Source: Didymella arachidicola (Eukaryota; Ascomycota; Dothideomycetes; Pleosporales; Didymellaceae). From it: 64,000 nucleotides of DNA. The notes under the pieces were generated by a model. That model ran no database searches and was not told the origin of the DNA. It saw nothing but the letters and a program-made list of their open reading frames with translations. The position numbers were made by a program, and so were the translations under genes. Positions 29,920 through 42,351 of this stretch are shown here, in pieces (the first letter of the stretch is position 1; each line of letters opens with the position of its first letter). The stretch lies in assembly GCA_016630955.3 (NCBI GenBank), contig CM049986.1, forward strand, positions 1,116,001-1,180,000. The letters are read 5' to 3'.

Positions 29920-30522
29920 ATGTGTGTCACTGAGCTGTGCGTAACCAAGCAGGCCTGCCAGCACCGCTGGTACCATCTCGTTCGACCATGTGCGCCTACC
30001 ATGGACCTGACTACCTGCCCCAAGAAGCTTGGTATCTCTGGATGGGAAGTCAAGGTCGACCACTGCCCCTATTGCCAGGGCCACGCAACCAGCTCTGAGT
30101 TTCGTCTGATCGGCGACGGCCCAGCTCCTCCTGTTGGATCCCTATCTGGTCTTGCACGAGCACACTCAACAAGTCTCCACGCCGCTCGCCGCGATGAGCG
30201 CCTTCAGCTCATCACATCCAGGAGTGACAGTGTCACCAGTATCGGCAGCAAGAGCAGCATAGTCACAGCAGCATCAGAGAAGAACCGCGCCATGAACGCA
30301 AGACTCGATTCTTACTTCTTCCCATCCGAGGGCTCTCCGGTCTCTCCGTTTCCCAGGTCAGTCCGCGAAGCTAGTGATGAGAGCTCGAACGAGAGCTCTA
30401 GCGACACCTCCAGCAACGACCAGGGCAGCCTACGACATCAGTCCATGTCCAACGAGCCCTACAAGGTCGGCATGCTTTCGCGCCTCGGTCGCAAGACCAA
30501 GCGCTTCTCGATGTTCAAGTGA
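29920..30522 (+). CDS. Small Cys-containing protein with Ser-rich tail, function unknown
   Basis: Single exon of 200 residues, not recognised. The N terminus MCVTELCVTKQACQHRWYHL has closely spaced Cys/His (C2, C7, C13, H15). Further cysteines follow (RPCAPTMDLTTCPKKLG and VDHCPYCQGH), which together could form a small zinc-binding module. From about residue 80 the protein is Ser/Asn/Asp-rich and disordered (SDESSNESSSDTSSNDQGS) and ends with a basic tail, RLGRKTKRFSMFK. It has no signal peptide. The ordered Cys/His N terminus and the start context catcaccatgtg make this more credible than other lone frames of similar length nearby. Confidence 0.65.
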   Translation: MCVTELCVTKQACQHRWYHLVRPCAPTMDLTTCPKKLGISGWEVKVDHCPYCQGHATSSEFRLIGDGPAPPVGSLSGLARAHSTSLHAARRDERLQLITSRSDSVTSIGSKSSIVTAASEKNRAMNARLDSYFFPSEGSPVSPFPRSVREASDESSNESSSDTSSNDQGSLRHQSMSNEPYKVGMLSRLGRKTKRFSMFK

Positions 30523-33500
30523 GCATTTTCCACATGTTGAACATTCCAGCCATGTCATGCTCAGTGCACAGCCTGCGCCCAGCAACTGTCGTATGGTTCA
30601 CGTTGAGGCTTACCATCATTGCGGGCCTAGACCGCCTCCGCTCGATTGCCAAACCCAGCGGAGCCGGCAGCCGGACTCCGCGGGTCTTGTAAACGAAAAC
30701 GAACATCCAGACTTCGGTCCGATCTCGTGAGACATCACCATCACGAAAACGTTGTCGAACCATCGTCGATATCGACAACTTCTCAGCTCACATCACACCA
30801 TCACTCTTCAGCGCAGCGGCATTCTCCACTTCTACATTGTTCTTACTACGCTCCAGTCGCCTAGCACGACGCGGTTGCGCTTGTTTATTTTTCAGATACC
30901 CACATTGTTTGGCTGCGCGCAGTCACATGCAATGTCTAGCTTCATCTCTACTTCGGCGTCTCACAAAAGAGTCATATTCTCTGCGGCATTGGGCTGCGAC
31001 AGTAAAGGCAACCTCTCGTCGCGCATTCTTCCGGACAATGTTTCCGTTCTTGATTTAGAATTACGTTTGAGCGGTTCTTAGGGTTTTCTTTGCGGCGCAC
31101 GGTCGTATTGCTGCAGCATTGGGCTGCAACAAACCAAGCTTGTTGCAAACTTTCAGGACCTGCAGCCATGTGCACGACGGGGCCGCAGGGCACACAGGCG
31201 CTACGAGGCTTGCGAAGCGTTGCTATCCACAGATTGCGATGCTATGACCAAAAGCCTGTGAGGCGCATACATAGCAATACATTTTTTCACCACCTACTCC
31301 ACTGCTCCCTTGCACAGCGGACTGAAAACGCATTTTCTCCCACCGCTCTCTCCATAATGCGAGATCTAGATACTCAAGAGCTCTGGCTACCGTGCGGTTG
31401 CACACCGCCATCTGCGTCTCCTTGTCGCCGCGCTCCGCGACCTCGCCTCACAGACGTTAGCTGTGATCCACTCAGACTCGCTAGTTCCACCGCGTGCTGC
31501 AGCTGCTGCATACCGTAGTCGTCTTGGCGTACATACCGGCACGCGTTCCGCTCCGCTCCGGAATGGGTACTGTGTACTTATCCGGGACTGCCGGAGTCGG
31601 TGTGAAAGCTAAGATCACGTGGAATGGCGAGAGAGGCCACCTGCAGCCACCTAGGCAAGTTTACGAGTGTACCCGAGTGATGCGGCAGCCGAGGTGCGAG
31701 GTCTTGCCATTCTTGCAAGGCGCAATGTTCCGCCATAATTGACAAAGCGTAGACAGCGACCATGGCAAATACAGCAACTGCAAATCACAAAGCACAACTT
31801 CGGTCATTTTGCATATCTTACACATACCTGAGCACGACTTCATTACGAAGTCCAAACAAGCACACCAAGCCTCCCTGTACGCTCGCTACACCCTCTGCGA
31901 CATGTCTATCCGTCACAACGGTGTGCAAAGGGGGCTTGTAGCACGCTGTGACGCGCCGATATCCTGTCGCAGAAAGTACCACCTCAAAAACAAAGTTACG
32001 GATAGGCTCCATACAAGCACAATAAGCATGCCTCAGCGGCGTGCAGATAACCACGCACTGGCCAACGAAGAGCACGTATGCAGCCGCTGTGAATTTGCTT
32101 CAAGGGATGACTTGCAACTCGTGGATCGAAGCTGAAAAGTTCCACTGCGTGATGGCGCAACGGCGAAAGAGGAGGTCTTCAGACCTCGAGTTTCCTGAGC
32201 GGGGAATAACCACTGTTCCTGATGTCATATGGCAGTACCCGCACGACATCTACGTAGCCACCGCGGCACAAGCACAGCATCGCTTTGATTGCTTCCATCG
32301 GTGAATTGCGCAACAGCAGCATATGCCACCACGCAACGCAGAAGGAAATTCCACCGCTCAGCGGTTCTCAGCTTGCAAAAAAGTGCATAGCGACGTCACT
32401 GCACCCGGCGTTGAGGGCGGAATGTGCGTAGCTCGCTGAGTGCGTTCCTCAACCGTGGATACGAATGCCCAAGCATCACGCCACATGCTCAATCGCCATG
32501 CTAGGAATCTTGGTGAAGCTTGTGCGCACTCGGCGAAGAGCAGACTCTCTCCAATGAAGCTCATGCGCTCAGGCATGTGCTTTCTCGTGAAGCATGGTGA
32601 GTGATCAGCAAGCGATACTCTCAGGGCGAGCACAAACCGAAGATCAAGCTTCACCAAGCCTCATTCCGAGACCTTGGTGATCTCTTGTATGGTCTGACGT
32701 CCGCAGATTGGGGATGCAGATCGATATAAATCGTGGCATTCTCTGCGACGTTGATCGACATGGACCCGGCTTCGATGATCTTGATTAGAACAATTTTGAG
32801 TTCAAGGGCAAACACAAGCTTCGTGTCGGTGCCTCATTACGGAGAGTTTCGAGCCCTTGCTAGGCAGGAAACGAACCAAATAGCTGGATTCCCTATCCAT
32901 CTCGATGATGTAGTATTTCTTCCTCAAACCACTTTGGACGTACTCACTCAGCCCACTTTCAGACTCGATTGGGCATCAAGTAGTTGTCTGAAGTATGATC
33001 TGATTCAAGGCTTATCCTCTGCCAACGGAAACACACCCAGGACAGATCTTCCGTCAACAGCGCACGGTCTGACGCACAGACAGCAAGCGAAAACGCAAGC
33101 TTCGTAGGTATATATTCGGTCAGCTCGCTCAGGATTCATCACCCAGTACAGACGGTAGGATGTCCGTAAGTCCCTGCTGAAGGCAGGCTGTCTTTAGGAG
33201 GTACTGCTGGCTTTTGACAACATGTCACTGAACATTTTCAAACATCCAGAAATCGAGGCGGCTGATCTGAACTTCATAGTACGTGTTTGTCCACGAATAC
33301 CTCTCGTAACAGCTAAGAAGTTACTCTGAGTGCCACCACGGTTCTTCGTAGGAGAAACATCCCTCAAACCCTCTCATAGCATTGGTAAGTGATATCGTGT
33401 CGACCCTCAGGGTTGCGGCAGCCTGAGTCCTGTAGCAGGGTGGAGTGCTGCGTAAATAACTTCCGCCATGCATAACCCTGTAGGTATTCAGCATTTAGAG

Positions 33501-34185
33501 GTATTGTGCCCGTGCCGTATGTTGACACAGATTGTTGTGCTGGACCGGTGTGCCTAAACATGCTCTGGCAAATCCCCATTCAATCTCCGTACGTTCCTCT
33601 TAAGGTTTACGAACAGCGATGTAGATTCAGAACGGCGTGTAAGTCTGGCAACCTGAGTGAAGTGGTTCTTCCTTCTCGGGCGTGGGAGTAGGAGTCGCGG
33701 CATTTGGTTGCGAAAGCTGAGCTTACTGGGTGAACAGCGGTATCAGCATAGGAAGTGAGTTGATTATTCAAAGTCATAAGTGCAGACAATGCATAAAATC
33801 AACTTGGACACTGTCCTGGAGCTAATGGCGCTCATATCCTTCTGTGCTCTTCACTGCGTCGGCTGGCACAGATATGTCTGACCATTCGAGTCCTATAGGA
33901 AGATGTTTCTATCATCTTTAAAGGTCGCTCTACTGTCGGAGCTTGTTGCAATCACTGTGCAGTCATTCGATGTCTTCGTAAGGAAGCTGAGTAACGAAGT
34001 GTTGGTGGAGCGGATGAAGGTCAGGTTAGCTGGTGCAAGAAGTGCCAACGCTTAGCGTAGTACGGGCGGCGATGGCGTGGGTTATACACAGTAGACAGTC
34101 ACTCGCTCACGTGGTACTCGATCCCTGAATACAACATTTATTGATTCTTTACATGCAGTGCTTCATATAACGGTGTGATGTACGC
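30523..34185. other. Gene-free 3.7 kb between convergent genes
   Basis: No gene supported. Candidate frames up to 142 codons lack domains. A possible small gene begins at ATG 32760, 33 bases after a gatataaatc box, with 116 codons (MDPASMILIRTILSSRANTS), but nothing else supports it. Two short near-copies of gcattgggctgc occur at about 30984 and 31119. Nothing else was noticed. Confidence 0.45.
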
Positions 34186-37100
34186 TCACTTCTTCTTCCC
34201 GCCCTGATACGTAATATCGTACTGGAAGAAGCTGTCCCATATACTACTTCTCCGCGCACCGACTGGCTGCTTAGTCGGACTCGTCGCTGGACTGCCCGTT
34301 CGCGCATCTGTCAAACTTCCGATTCGTTGCTTAGCAGGTGAAGCGTTTGGTGATCGCGCTGTTGCGGCATGGCTCATGACATTAGACGGACCAGGCATGG
34401 AAACATAGTCTGGTCGCTGCTGATCTGCTTTGTTGGTCTCCTGTACAAAGTCAGCAGCGTGTCAATACACAAGGGGAGCTTAGACGTACCGTATCAGCAG
34501 GTCTAAGGTCCCCAGAGCTGGTCTTGCCGCACATTTACACCGTTCTGCTCCTCCTCCGCCCCAGCAGTGTTGGTTACCGTCTCTCGCAACTGGCTTGGAC
34601 CATGCGTTGCTGCTGGACTCGCACCTCGCGTCGCTGCATTGGAGGTTGCTCCAGAGTCGACAGCATCTGAAAAGTTGAGTCGCTCAGCCGACGGTGGCCC
34701 ACCAACAACAGGTACACTCTTCTTGCTCGTGCCACTGCTACGACGGCTGTCCAGCGATTTGCCGAGCTGAATAGCTGGATCAGCTGATGACTTCTTCTTT
34801 GAGCGCTGCATGTCTGCTTGACCGACTACCAAACTGCTAGTCGCGGTCGTTGCGCTTTTCAGGCCTGGCGTGCCTGGCGCCATGGGCTTTTCTTCGGTGG
34901 CATCGAGAAGGTACCAGCGAAGACCGTCAGAAAGCTCAAAAGGGTTGTCATCTTCAATTGACACAGCATTACTCGAAGCAATTGAGCGTCCGTCAAGAGA
35001 GGCTCGGGGTCCGTCCAAAGTCTTTGAGAGGTCCACTACGCGCTCTTCGATTTTGGAAATTCGAGCGACCAGCCACTCCTTGCCTTGCAGACGATGCGAG
35101 TCTTGTTCGCGAAGGAAGAAATGGGGTGCACCGACGTTGAAAGCTGCCCAAGGACGATGCGCATTGTTGCGAGTTGGCAAGAAAAGTGCTAAGTCGCCTT
35201 CCTTGAAGGACCGATATGCAATTTTATCATGGCTGTCAGCTTGGAAGCGATGTGACTTGTCACGATAAGTTCGTGCTTCCTTCTGCCACTTCCTAGCGGT
35301 GTGCTCCATATCCCGCATCCGTTTGGCAACAGCTTCACTGAATGTCTCCATGTTGAATAGGTCCAGCTTGCTGATGAGCGCTTTGTACCGTTGGTCTTCC
35401 TCATCGGCACTCGCCGAGTCCGTCCATTGCAAGAACGAGAGGTCACCGTTCTCTTCCAGGAAGCGCTTCAGTGGCGTCGACGATTGGGCTGTGGTGCTGC
35501 GGCCAAGGTCGCCGGTGGTGCCTACCATGACGGAACTGTTGCCCATCTTGGAGGCACGTTGAAGGACCATCTCGTCTTCCTCATGTGTGACGATGAAACC
35601 GAGAGCCTCCAACAATCGCACAAGACGTTCATGCGATGTGTAGAGGCGTTGACTAAGCTCTCTTGCACGGCCGAGACGTTGCTGTGAGCGAGACGAATCG
35701 AACTCCTCATACTTGAGCACCTTCTTACTGAGCCTCATGATCTTGACGTCGAGGCTGTTGGAGTGCGAATTCTGCTCCGCCAATTCGACTTGAAGGCGGC
35801 CGACCTTTGCCTCCTCTTCTTCGACCCGCTTGCGCAAAGCCTCAGAGCCAGTCTCGCCTTCCGCAAACTTCGCACGAAGGTCGTGAAGATGCCCTCGCTC
35901 TTCATCGAGTTCAGCGCTGATCGAGGTAGTCTTAGCCTTCTCCGTCTCAAGCTGCTCGCGAGCAGAGGCGAGATCTTGTTCGTGCTGGCTGATCTTGGCA
36001 GCAAGAGCTTGTGCATGCTCCTGGGCTCTGTTGCTGGTGTTCTCGTTTTCTGACCGAGCTATTGCGACTGCCTCCTCAAGCTCCCTTTGATGGTTGAAGG
36101 AGCGACTGGCCAGGTCATCAAGCTTTGCAATTAATGCAGCGTGATCATTCGGTACGTCTGCGTCAGTCGCCAAATGACCAAACACTGTTTTGAGCGACTC
36201 GAACTGCTCAGCATCTGTTGCTTGATGATCGTCCAGCTGAGCCTGCAGACTGCGGACCTTGTCATTCGCTTGTCTGAGTTGTTCATTGGCATGCGCGACT
36301 TGTTCAGAGGCCTCCTTCTGGATCTTCTCGAACTCAGTCGTGAGCTCATGAACTCTGGCGTCGATCTCGCTCCTTGCGTTATCGCGACTGCCGAGAATGC
36401 GATCCAGCTCATCTTCTGCTTCCTCGATCTTGGCTTTATGGGCTTGAATTTCTTCTTCGAGCGACCTACGCTCGTCGACGAACTCCTTCTGCTGAGCTTT
36501 CATGTTCTCCATGATATTCTCCTTGGTAGATACAGCTTCATCTTTAGTAGCTGTTGCTTCTTCGAGTTGTTGCCGCAGATCACCTTCGGTATCCTTGCGT
36601 GTTTGTGCTTCCTTCTCGAGCTTGGTGCGAGCGTCCTTCTCTGTCGCGAGCTGCTGTTCGAGTCGAACGATGCGGCGTTTGTCGACGTCACCCTGCGCGG
36701 ACAACCGGCGGGAGGATATGGATGACCGTCGAGAAAACTCTTCGTATGGCTTGGGCGAAGCGGTCTCGACAGTGGGGGTCGATGGTTCTCCTGGGCTCTG
36801 GAAACCTGGTGGCGGTGCTCCAGCTCCGCCTATGGAAAGCCTGCTATTCTGGTTCGAGCGATGTAGCAAGTCTTCCAGCCTTCGAACCCGGCTTTTGTTT
36901 GCTTTCAGCTCGTCGTCGAGCTTCGCATTTGCTTCTCTGAGCACGCGCAGCTCATCGTCGCCTCGGACCAGGAGCTGCGAGCCCCTGCCAAATGCAGGCT
37001 CGTGAACGCTGCCCATCTTGAAGTTCTTTGCACGTTTGATCTGCTGCTTCGTTGGTCTATCAAGGTCTTTTATGGCTTGAGCCAGAGCTTCGGCCTCGCT

Positions 37101-38618
37101 GCTCTGCCCTTCCAGGCTTTGCAGAATCTGAAGGTACTGCTTGAGGTCATCCCTGGCCACCTCAGGCCAGACTGTCTTCTCAGGTTGTACATTCATCTCA
37201 AAGCCCAATGCACCGCCTTGAACAGCTTCGACGTTGATGACATCTGCGATAGGTTTCAGCCACCTCTTGCGCCGGCGCTCTTCCTCCTCTTGGAATGTTG
37301 CCATCTCTTCAGCCAGTGCAGACGTATCCTTCTCGATTCGTTCGGCCCATTCTCGTCTTCGAACTGCTTCGACCAGCAACGTGCCGTATATGTAGGGCAA
37401 CCGTCCGACGAGGGATATCAGCTCGAACGCTGCGACACCTTCATGTGGTATGCTAATCGACTCAAGCTCTGCGTTCAGGCCAGAGATAACAGATTCGATA
37501 TTGGCAATACCCTGCATACTCTCAACTGAGTTCCTGATCGCAGTGTTCTTCTGCTCCACAGACCTCCGTACGAGGTCGCTCATCTCGACGCTGTACTCGC
37601 TTATTGCTGGCAGGAAATTTCGTGTGTGTAGTAGGGCCATCTTTGATACCTGTGCCACCGACTTCGGGTCGCTCGTGAGGCCCATTACATGTTCGTAGTC
37701 CGACTCGATTTTCTTCGCAACCGCATCGATTTCGTTATATAGACGTACGGGCTCCTCCGAATCATCCACGAGTGAGCGACTTTGGCCTTGCCCAACGGCG
37801 CTCAGTAGTTCGTTATAGTCGGTCGCAATCTTCTCCAACTGCGTCTTCATGCCAGCCATGCGCTTACCGAACGCATCTCTGACGCGTTTGCTTGTGCCTG
37901 TGCCCTTCTTGACGGCCTCAACGTCCAAGAACTCCTGCAGAGTCGCACTTCGACTTGGCGAAGTCTTGCGCGATGCCTGTGAAGCTTGAGAAGAACGAAG
38001 TTCTTTGGCAAGGAACCGCGCGAACTCGGACTTCGCAGGTATTGAGCCCAGTTGACCAAAGTCGGCGTCCAGACGCTTCAGGTTGTCGCTGGCCTCCTTC
38101 TCCACGCCATCGAACCATTCCTTCGCAGCCTGGTATTTCTGCTCCAGTCCTCGAATGTGCGAGTCATGGTTGCCTACGGCGACCTGTGTTCCCTTCTCTA
38201 TTGTTGCCTGCTCGGAGAAGTGCTGTGAGGCTGTGACGGACATGGCGTGCGAACTTCCGAGGACAGCGAAAGCCCAGTCACGGCGGGCTTGAAACAGCGA
38301 CTGCCATGATTGAATGTCCGTGTTGTTCGCGAGGAACTTTGGCGGGTCTTCCGGCAGGAAGACATCTGGGAGTGGTGTAGAAGGGATGGTTCGCTGAGAC
38401 CCGTTCGATAGCTCGCGGTTGTATACGAAGATGTCCTTCTCGGTGAGCAGTGCCTGGAGCTTGACATGCTTGCCGGCGGGCGTCAGTAATATTTGAAGCT
38501 CAGGCGGGATATCCGTAGCTCTCGCGATCCAGTGCTTGAGCGCATCAACAGATGCGAATGTAACGGGATCAGCGTCGATGCGCTTGCCCGTATGAGCTAC
38601 AGCAATCTGCAGCGACAT
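34186..38618 (-). CDS. ATG11: ATG11, selective-autophagy scaffold
   Basis: Scaffold at the phagophore assembly site that links cargo receptors to Atg1/Atg9 in selective autophagy (Cvt, mitophagy, pexophagy). Minus strand, about 1,444 residues: exon 1 38618-34539 and exon 2 34440-34186. The N terminus (MSLQIAVAHTGKRIDADPVT, then IPPELQILLTPAGKHVKLQA) is the ubiquitin-like start. The APG17-like helical region follows (QSLFQARRDWAFAVLGSSHA), then long coiled coils from about residue 560 to 1030. The C-terminal ATG11 domain shows DKIAYRSFKEGDLALFLPTR, WAAFNVGAPHFFLRE and WLVARISKIEERVVDL. Exon 1 reads to TAG at 34503; splicing at gtaaat (34538) instead gives the tail IWDSFFQYDITYQGGKKK, like other fungal ATG11 ends. 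That last intron (98 bp) is the least certain part. Confidence 0.93.
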
Positions 38619-38841
38619 TCGGTAAGCCCTCCTGCTGCGTGGAGAGAACTATGCAGCAGGTGTGAGAAGGAAATTATAGATTCATGGTACTCTCCCGAAT
38701 GTAAACGCCAAGCAGGCAGGTCGCGCAAGGAACCGGCGCACGGTCGGCAACCATGCACCTCACGCGCGCGATAAGTGATGGTCACATGTGCTGCCTTGGT
38801 CACTCACTTGCGCGAATTGCAAATTTGGGATCGCGATTAAG
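38619..38841. promoter_or_regulatory. Short bidirectional promoter ATG11 / CENP-H
   Basis: 223 bp between the divergent start codons of an autophagy scaffold and a kinetochore protein. No TATA box is visible. Confidence 0.55.
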
Positions 38842-39696
38842 ATGGCAAACAAAGGTGATAGCGTTATGGCGGATGCGAACGCAAAGTCACAGGATTTGGG
38901 CGACCTTGGTGATGTACTCCAAACACACCACAGCGACGCGTTAGTGTTTACCGAGACTGAGGACTTGGCCCTGCAGCTTTATGACCAGCTTCGAGAGCTC
39001 GAGCTGCAACAGAGCTTACTACGAGCACAAGAAACAGGCACGTTATACTATGGAATGATTTTCGGGGCTCAAGGCTGACGCAAGTGCAGCACACGTGCCT
39101 GAGGTCTCAACTTTCTCAGATGATGACTTGCAAGAGCAGCTGATCAAGGCTGAGCGCGAGGCCATGGAAGCAAAGGCAGAGTACGAACTGCGCAACAGAA
39201 TCACCCACAACGTTCTTGTCACAAATCCGGTGCTCAAGGCCGTCCACGGGGCTGACGGGATCGGTTTCACTGAGAAGTGGGTTCGCAGCATGTCTCCGCA
39301 AGAACTGAGCTGACATCGAGAAGACGCCTACTTCCTCTAATCACGGAAAGTGATACTGTAGCTATGGTGCAAGGCCGCTTGGCTTCCAAACTCGCTTCGT
39401 CTACACGCGCCCTGGTCACAGCGGAACAGGCAAATATCGTTGCAAACCAGAAGAATCGCGAGCTCTCCAAGACGATGCTGGCCCTGGCAGAAGCAATGAA
39501 GGCACAGTCAGCAGAAGATATAGAGGACCCCAAACTGCGCGAGGAGATCAAGACTGCCGATAAGGAGCTGAATGAATCAAGGAGAAGGATGAATACACTT
39601 AAAGGCATCCTTTCGGCAATGATCGTTGGCAGCGGCATCAACTGGGCAGCAGATGAAAGCTTGACCGAACTAGTGCTGGACGATGAAGATGATTGA
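38842..39696 (+). CDS. CENP-H-like inner kinetochore protein
   Basis: CENP-H (fission yeast Fta3, budding yeast Mcm16) is part of the constitutive centromere-associated network. Exons 38842-39037, 39090-39276 and 39321-39696 give 252 residues. The N-terminal part has an acidic helical region (LALQLYDQLRELELQQSLLR), then LQEQLIKAEREAMEAKAEYE and VLVTNPVLKAVHGAD. The C-terminal CENP-H domain is convincing: LLPLITESDTVAMVQGRLAS, RMNTLKGILSAMIVGSGINW, and the ending AADESLTELVLDDEDD. Intron 2 is 44 bp (gtgggt ... cgag; a gaag acceptor 3 bp later would delete one codon). Intron 1 fits best as a 52-bp GC-AG intron; an alternative GT donor at 39041 with acceptor at 39084 also keeps frame. Confidence 0.82.
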
Positions 39697-41393
39697 GAGC
39701 TCATTCTTGCAGACGGCAAAGATTCATGTAAGAGTGGCGCCCATCAACGACGCTTGTGGATGGTCCTTCTAATCTGCTGCTGCGAGCATGGCGCACCTTA
39801 TTGCTGCAAGCGGGTATTCAAGCTAGGAATGCGCAGCCTGCCACCACGGAAGACGTATCGAGGAGTTAGGAGGTCAGAGGTCAGAGGCCAGAGGCGCGAG
39901 AACGAGAGCGAGACGCATTTAACTATAGACGAGCTGCGATAAGCTCTTGAGAGAGACAGTGCTGCAAAGAACAGCCGCAAGCTGCATATGACGTAGTTGT
40001 TGATAAACAGATTTCGGAGCTTCAAAGCTAGGACTCGAGTGCTTGGGACGTCCAGGTCGGGATTATTCAGCGCAACATAGCGGAAGATCAGAATCTACAA
40101 GCTTGCTCCGATGACAAGCTAATGGGCCACATTGTTTGTTATGTACCTAGTTCAATTTTGATGCAACGCGCAAGGCAGGCGTGGAGCGTGACGCAAGATG
40201 CAACGCCTGCTTCAACGGCGCTGCGGCGTCGATCAATGAGCTCACCACAGCAGCTTGCATCACGAATGTGTATTTGATCCAAGTTAGCAACAACAACCCC
40301 TGATGAGAGGTCTAGTAGGAGGTTCCAAGTGATTCTTGCTTACCTGAAGGCCTCCAAGCGCACGTTAGACGCACAATGGGCCCAGGTCTCGCCCGAGCTT
40401 GCAAGTCACGCTTCGCAGCAAGACAGCCAGCCGTCTTTGCTGCTGGAAACGGGCCAGGCGCATGAAACTCGGCTCGCATGCAACGGCGAAGCCGCAAAAG
40501 AGCACTTGATGCGGGGTTAGGGAGGGAAGCTGACGGTCGGGCCAGTCCAAGCGGCTTCTCGAGAACATCGAAGATTGCACGCAACCCCTTTCGACGGCGT
40601 GCGCGGTGGGCTGGTAGGCGTGTGAGCGAGTGACACCAACCAGCCAACAACCACAGTGATATCAAGGGCGGCTTTGCGCAGCATGGACCAGTCGCAGCAC
40701 GCATCGACTGCAGCGCGCAATTTTACTGCTCGAAACCGGCCAGGCAAGGTTGGAATCCGGCCAGCCGCGCCCAAGATGCTGCACGTCGTACGTCGCCTTG
40801 CGCAGTGTTGAAGGCTCGCAAAATTGCTGAAGTGAACAAAGATGCACTGCTGATGCAAAATCTGCCTAAACGACGCTGGAGAGGGTCAGGTACACTTGCT
40901 ATACTCTGGAAGCTTCGCCGATATCGTTTGCAGCCCGTGTGCTGCTGCAAAGCACCCGGCGTTGTTAGGAGGGGCTTGTGGTGCGGGCGCGCCTGCCATA
41001 AAAACATCGCTTACATAAGTTGCTTGGCTGACAGCTGCCCGTGTTAGGGTTCCCAGTGCCCGCCCTCATACTGCGAGCGCTGCTCTCTCCCATACAAATC
41101 CTCTCCATACAAACTGCTTCCACCGCAGAACACAACTTTGGTGAGTCTCGCTTGCACTATATCACTCCCACTTGAACCTCAACACAACCACGCACCTCTT
41201 TACTATTTTACGCGCGTTTACTGGCCTCAATTCGCGTCTCTGCAACTTGTCCTGCCTTCTTTTCAGCGCAATTCGAGCGTCGTCGCGTTCCATTCCTGTT
41301 CATCATCGTCGCGCTGCACAGCAACAGCACGCATGCTAACCTCCATGCAGACATCAGTCACCCCATTGAATTCTACCGATCCAACACCCTCAA
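39697..41393. other. Intergenic between CENP-H-like gene and NHP6
   Basis: No gene supported. It contains a 7-bp tandem repeat at 39871-39898 and two near-copies of a 19-mer (40441-40459 and 40727-40745). The last ~350 bases are pyrimidine-rich and are probably the NHP6 promoter and leader. Confidence 0.5.
39871..39898 (+). repeat. 7-bp tandem repeat
   Basis: aggtcag twice, then aggccag and aggcgcg, followed by a purine-rich run. A slippage product with no further structure. Confidence 0.65.
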
Positions 41394-41650
41394 GTAAGTC
41401 TTTTCAGCTTCATTTCCCAAAACCGTGCATCGTTGCGACACATCGCGGTGTTTTGCGACCGCGTCACTCTGCACGCGCCGCAAGATGCTGCTGCACGCAT
41501 GTCACTCATGTACTCCCAATCACCCACCAGCGTTGGTACTGATGGTTTCACTATCATTCACTTGGTCTTTGCGTCATTTAATCGACGCGAATGTACTTCA
41601 ACCGAACAACCTTTCACCTTTTCACAACCGCCTACTAACAACCTGCGCAG
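41394..41650 (+). other. Probable 5' UTR intron of NHP6
   Basis: A consensus donor (caa|gtaagtcttt) at 41394 and acceptor (cctgcgcag) at 41650 lie upstream of the ATG at 41660 and bound a 257-bp pyrimidine-rich segment. A leader intron would remove several short upstream ATGs. Not verified by RNA. Confidence 0.5.
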
Positions 41651-41659
41651 CACAGCAAC

Positions 41660-42132
41660 ATGCCTAAGACCGAGAAGGTAACCCGCGGCAAGGGCAAGAA
41701 GGCCGATGCTGGCAAGAAGAAGAAGGGTAAGGTCACGTGTTACAGCGTTCCTGTGCACTTGTTAACATGTTGCAGACCCCAACGCGCCCAAGCGCGGTCT
41801 CTCCGCCTACATGTTCTTCGCCAACGAGCAGCGCGACAAGGTTCGCGAGGAGAACCCCGGCATCAAGTTCGGTACGTCGACGTCTCACAGGTTCTATGTT
41901 GCGAGTACTAATGCTTCGCAGGTGAGGTTGGCAAGATGCTCGGTGAGAAGTGGAAGGCTCTCTCTGAGAAGCAGCGCACTCCTTACGAGGCCAAGGCTGC
42001 TGCTGACAAGAAGCGCTATGAGGAGGAGAAGACTGCGTACCTGGTATGTTCCGCATGTCCGAGGCATGAAAACTGCTGACAACCCTCTAGGAGAAGGCCG
42101 AAGACGAAGAGGAGGAAGAGGAGTCCGAGTAG
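41660..42132 (+). CDS. NHP6: NHP6-type non-histone chromatin protein, single HMG box
   Basis: Abundant nuclear DNA-bending protein that assists FACT, RNA polymerase III and chromatin remodellers. Four exons: 41660-41726, 41776-41871, 41922-42043 and 42091-42132, total 108 residues. The basic N-terminal arm KKADAGKKKKG joins DPNAPKRGLSAYMFFANEQR, the canonical HMG-box start. It continues DKVREENPGIKFGEVGKMLG, EKWKALSEKQRTPYEAKAAA and DKKRYEEEKTAYLEK, and ends in a short acidic tail, AEDEEEEEESE. All three coding introns have GT-AG ends and lie at positions that keep the box intact. Length and architecture match fungal Nhp6 exactly. Confidence 0.96.
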
Positions 42133-42351
42133 AAGCTCCCTTCACTCGCCTTCTTCTTAGTCTAATATGCACTCATGTGCTTCGTCTTTCAGTGCTTTGG
42201 TTAGGCGGTATGGTGTCACGGGCGGTTCAAGGATCGATTATTTCACATGGCTCATCTTAATGGTTCTATGCGGAAGCTAGGAGCGATCTGGTTCATTTGA
42301 CGGACTGCCGCAGTATAGCTCCACCAAAGCGGACATAGCTTCGGTACTCGT
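42133..42351. other. 3' flank of NHP6
   Basis: Non-coding; probable NHP6 3' UTR. No RNA or repeat noted. Confidence 0.5.

Noticed and set aside
32760..33107. 116-codon frame behind a TATA-like box
   Set aside because: Promoter-like context but no family, repeat or splice support; mentioned only in the intergenic note.
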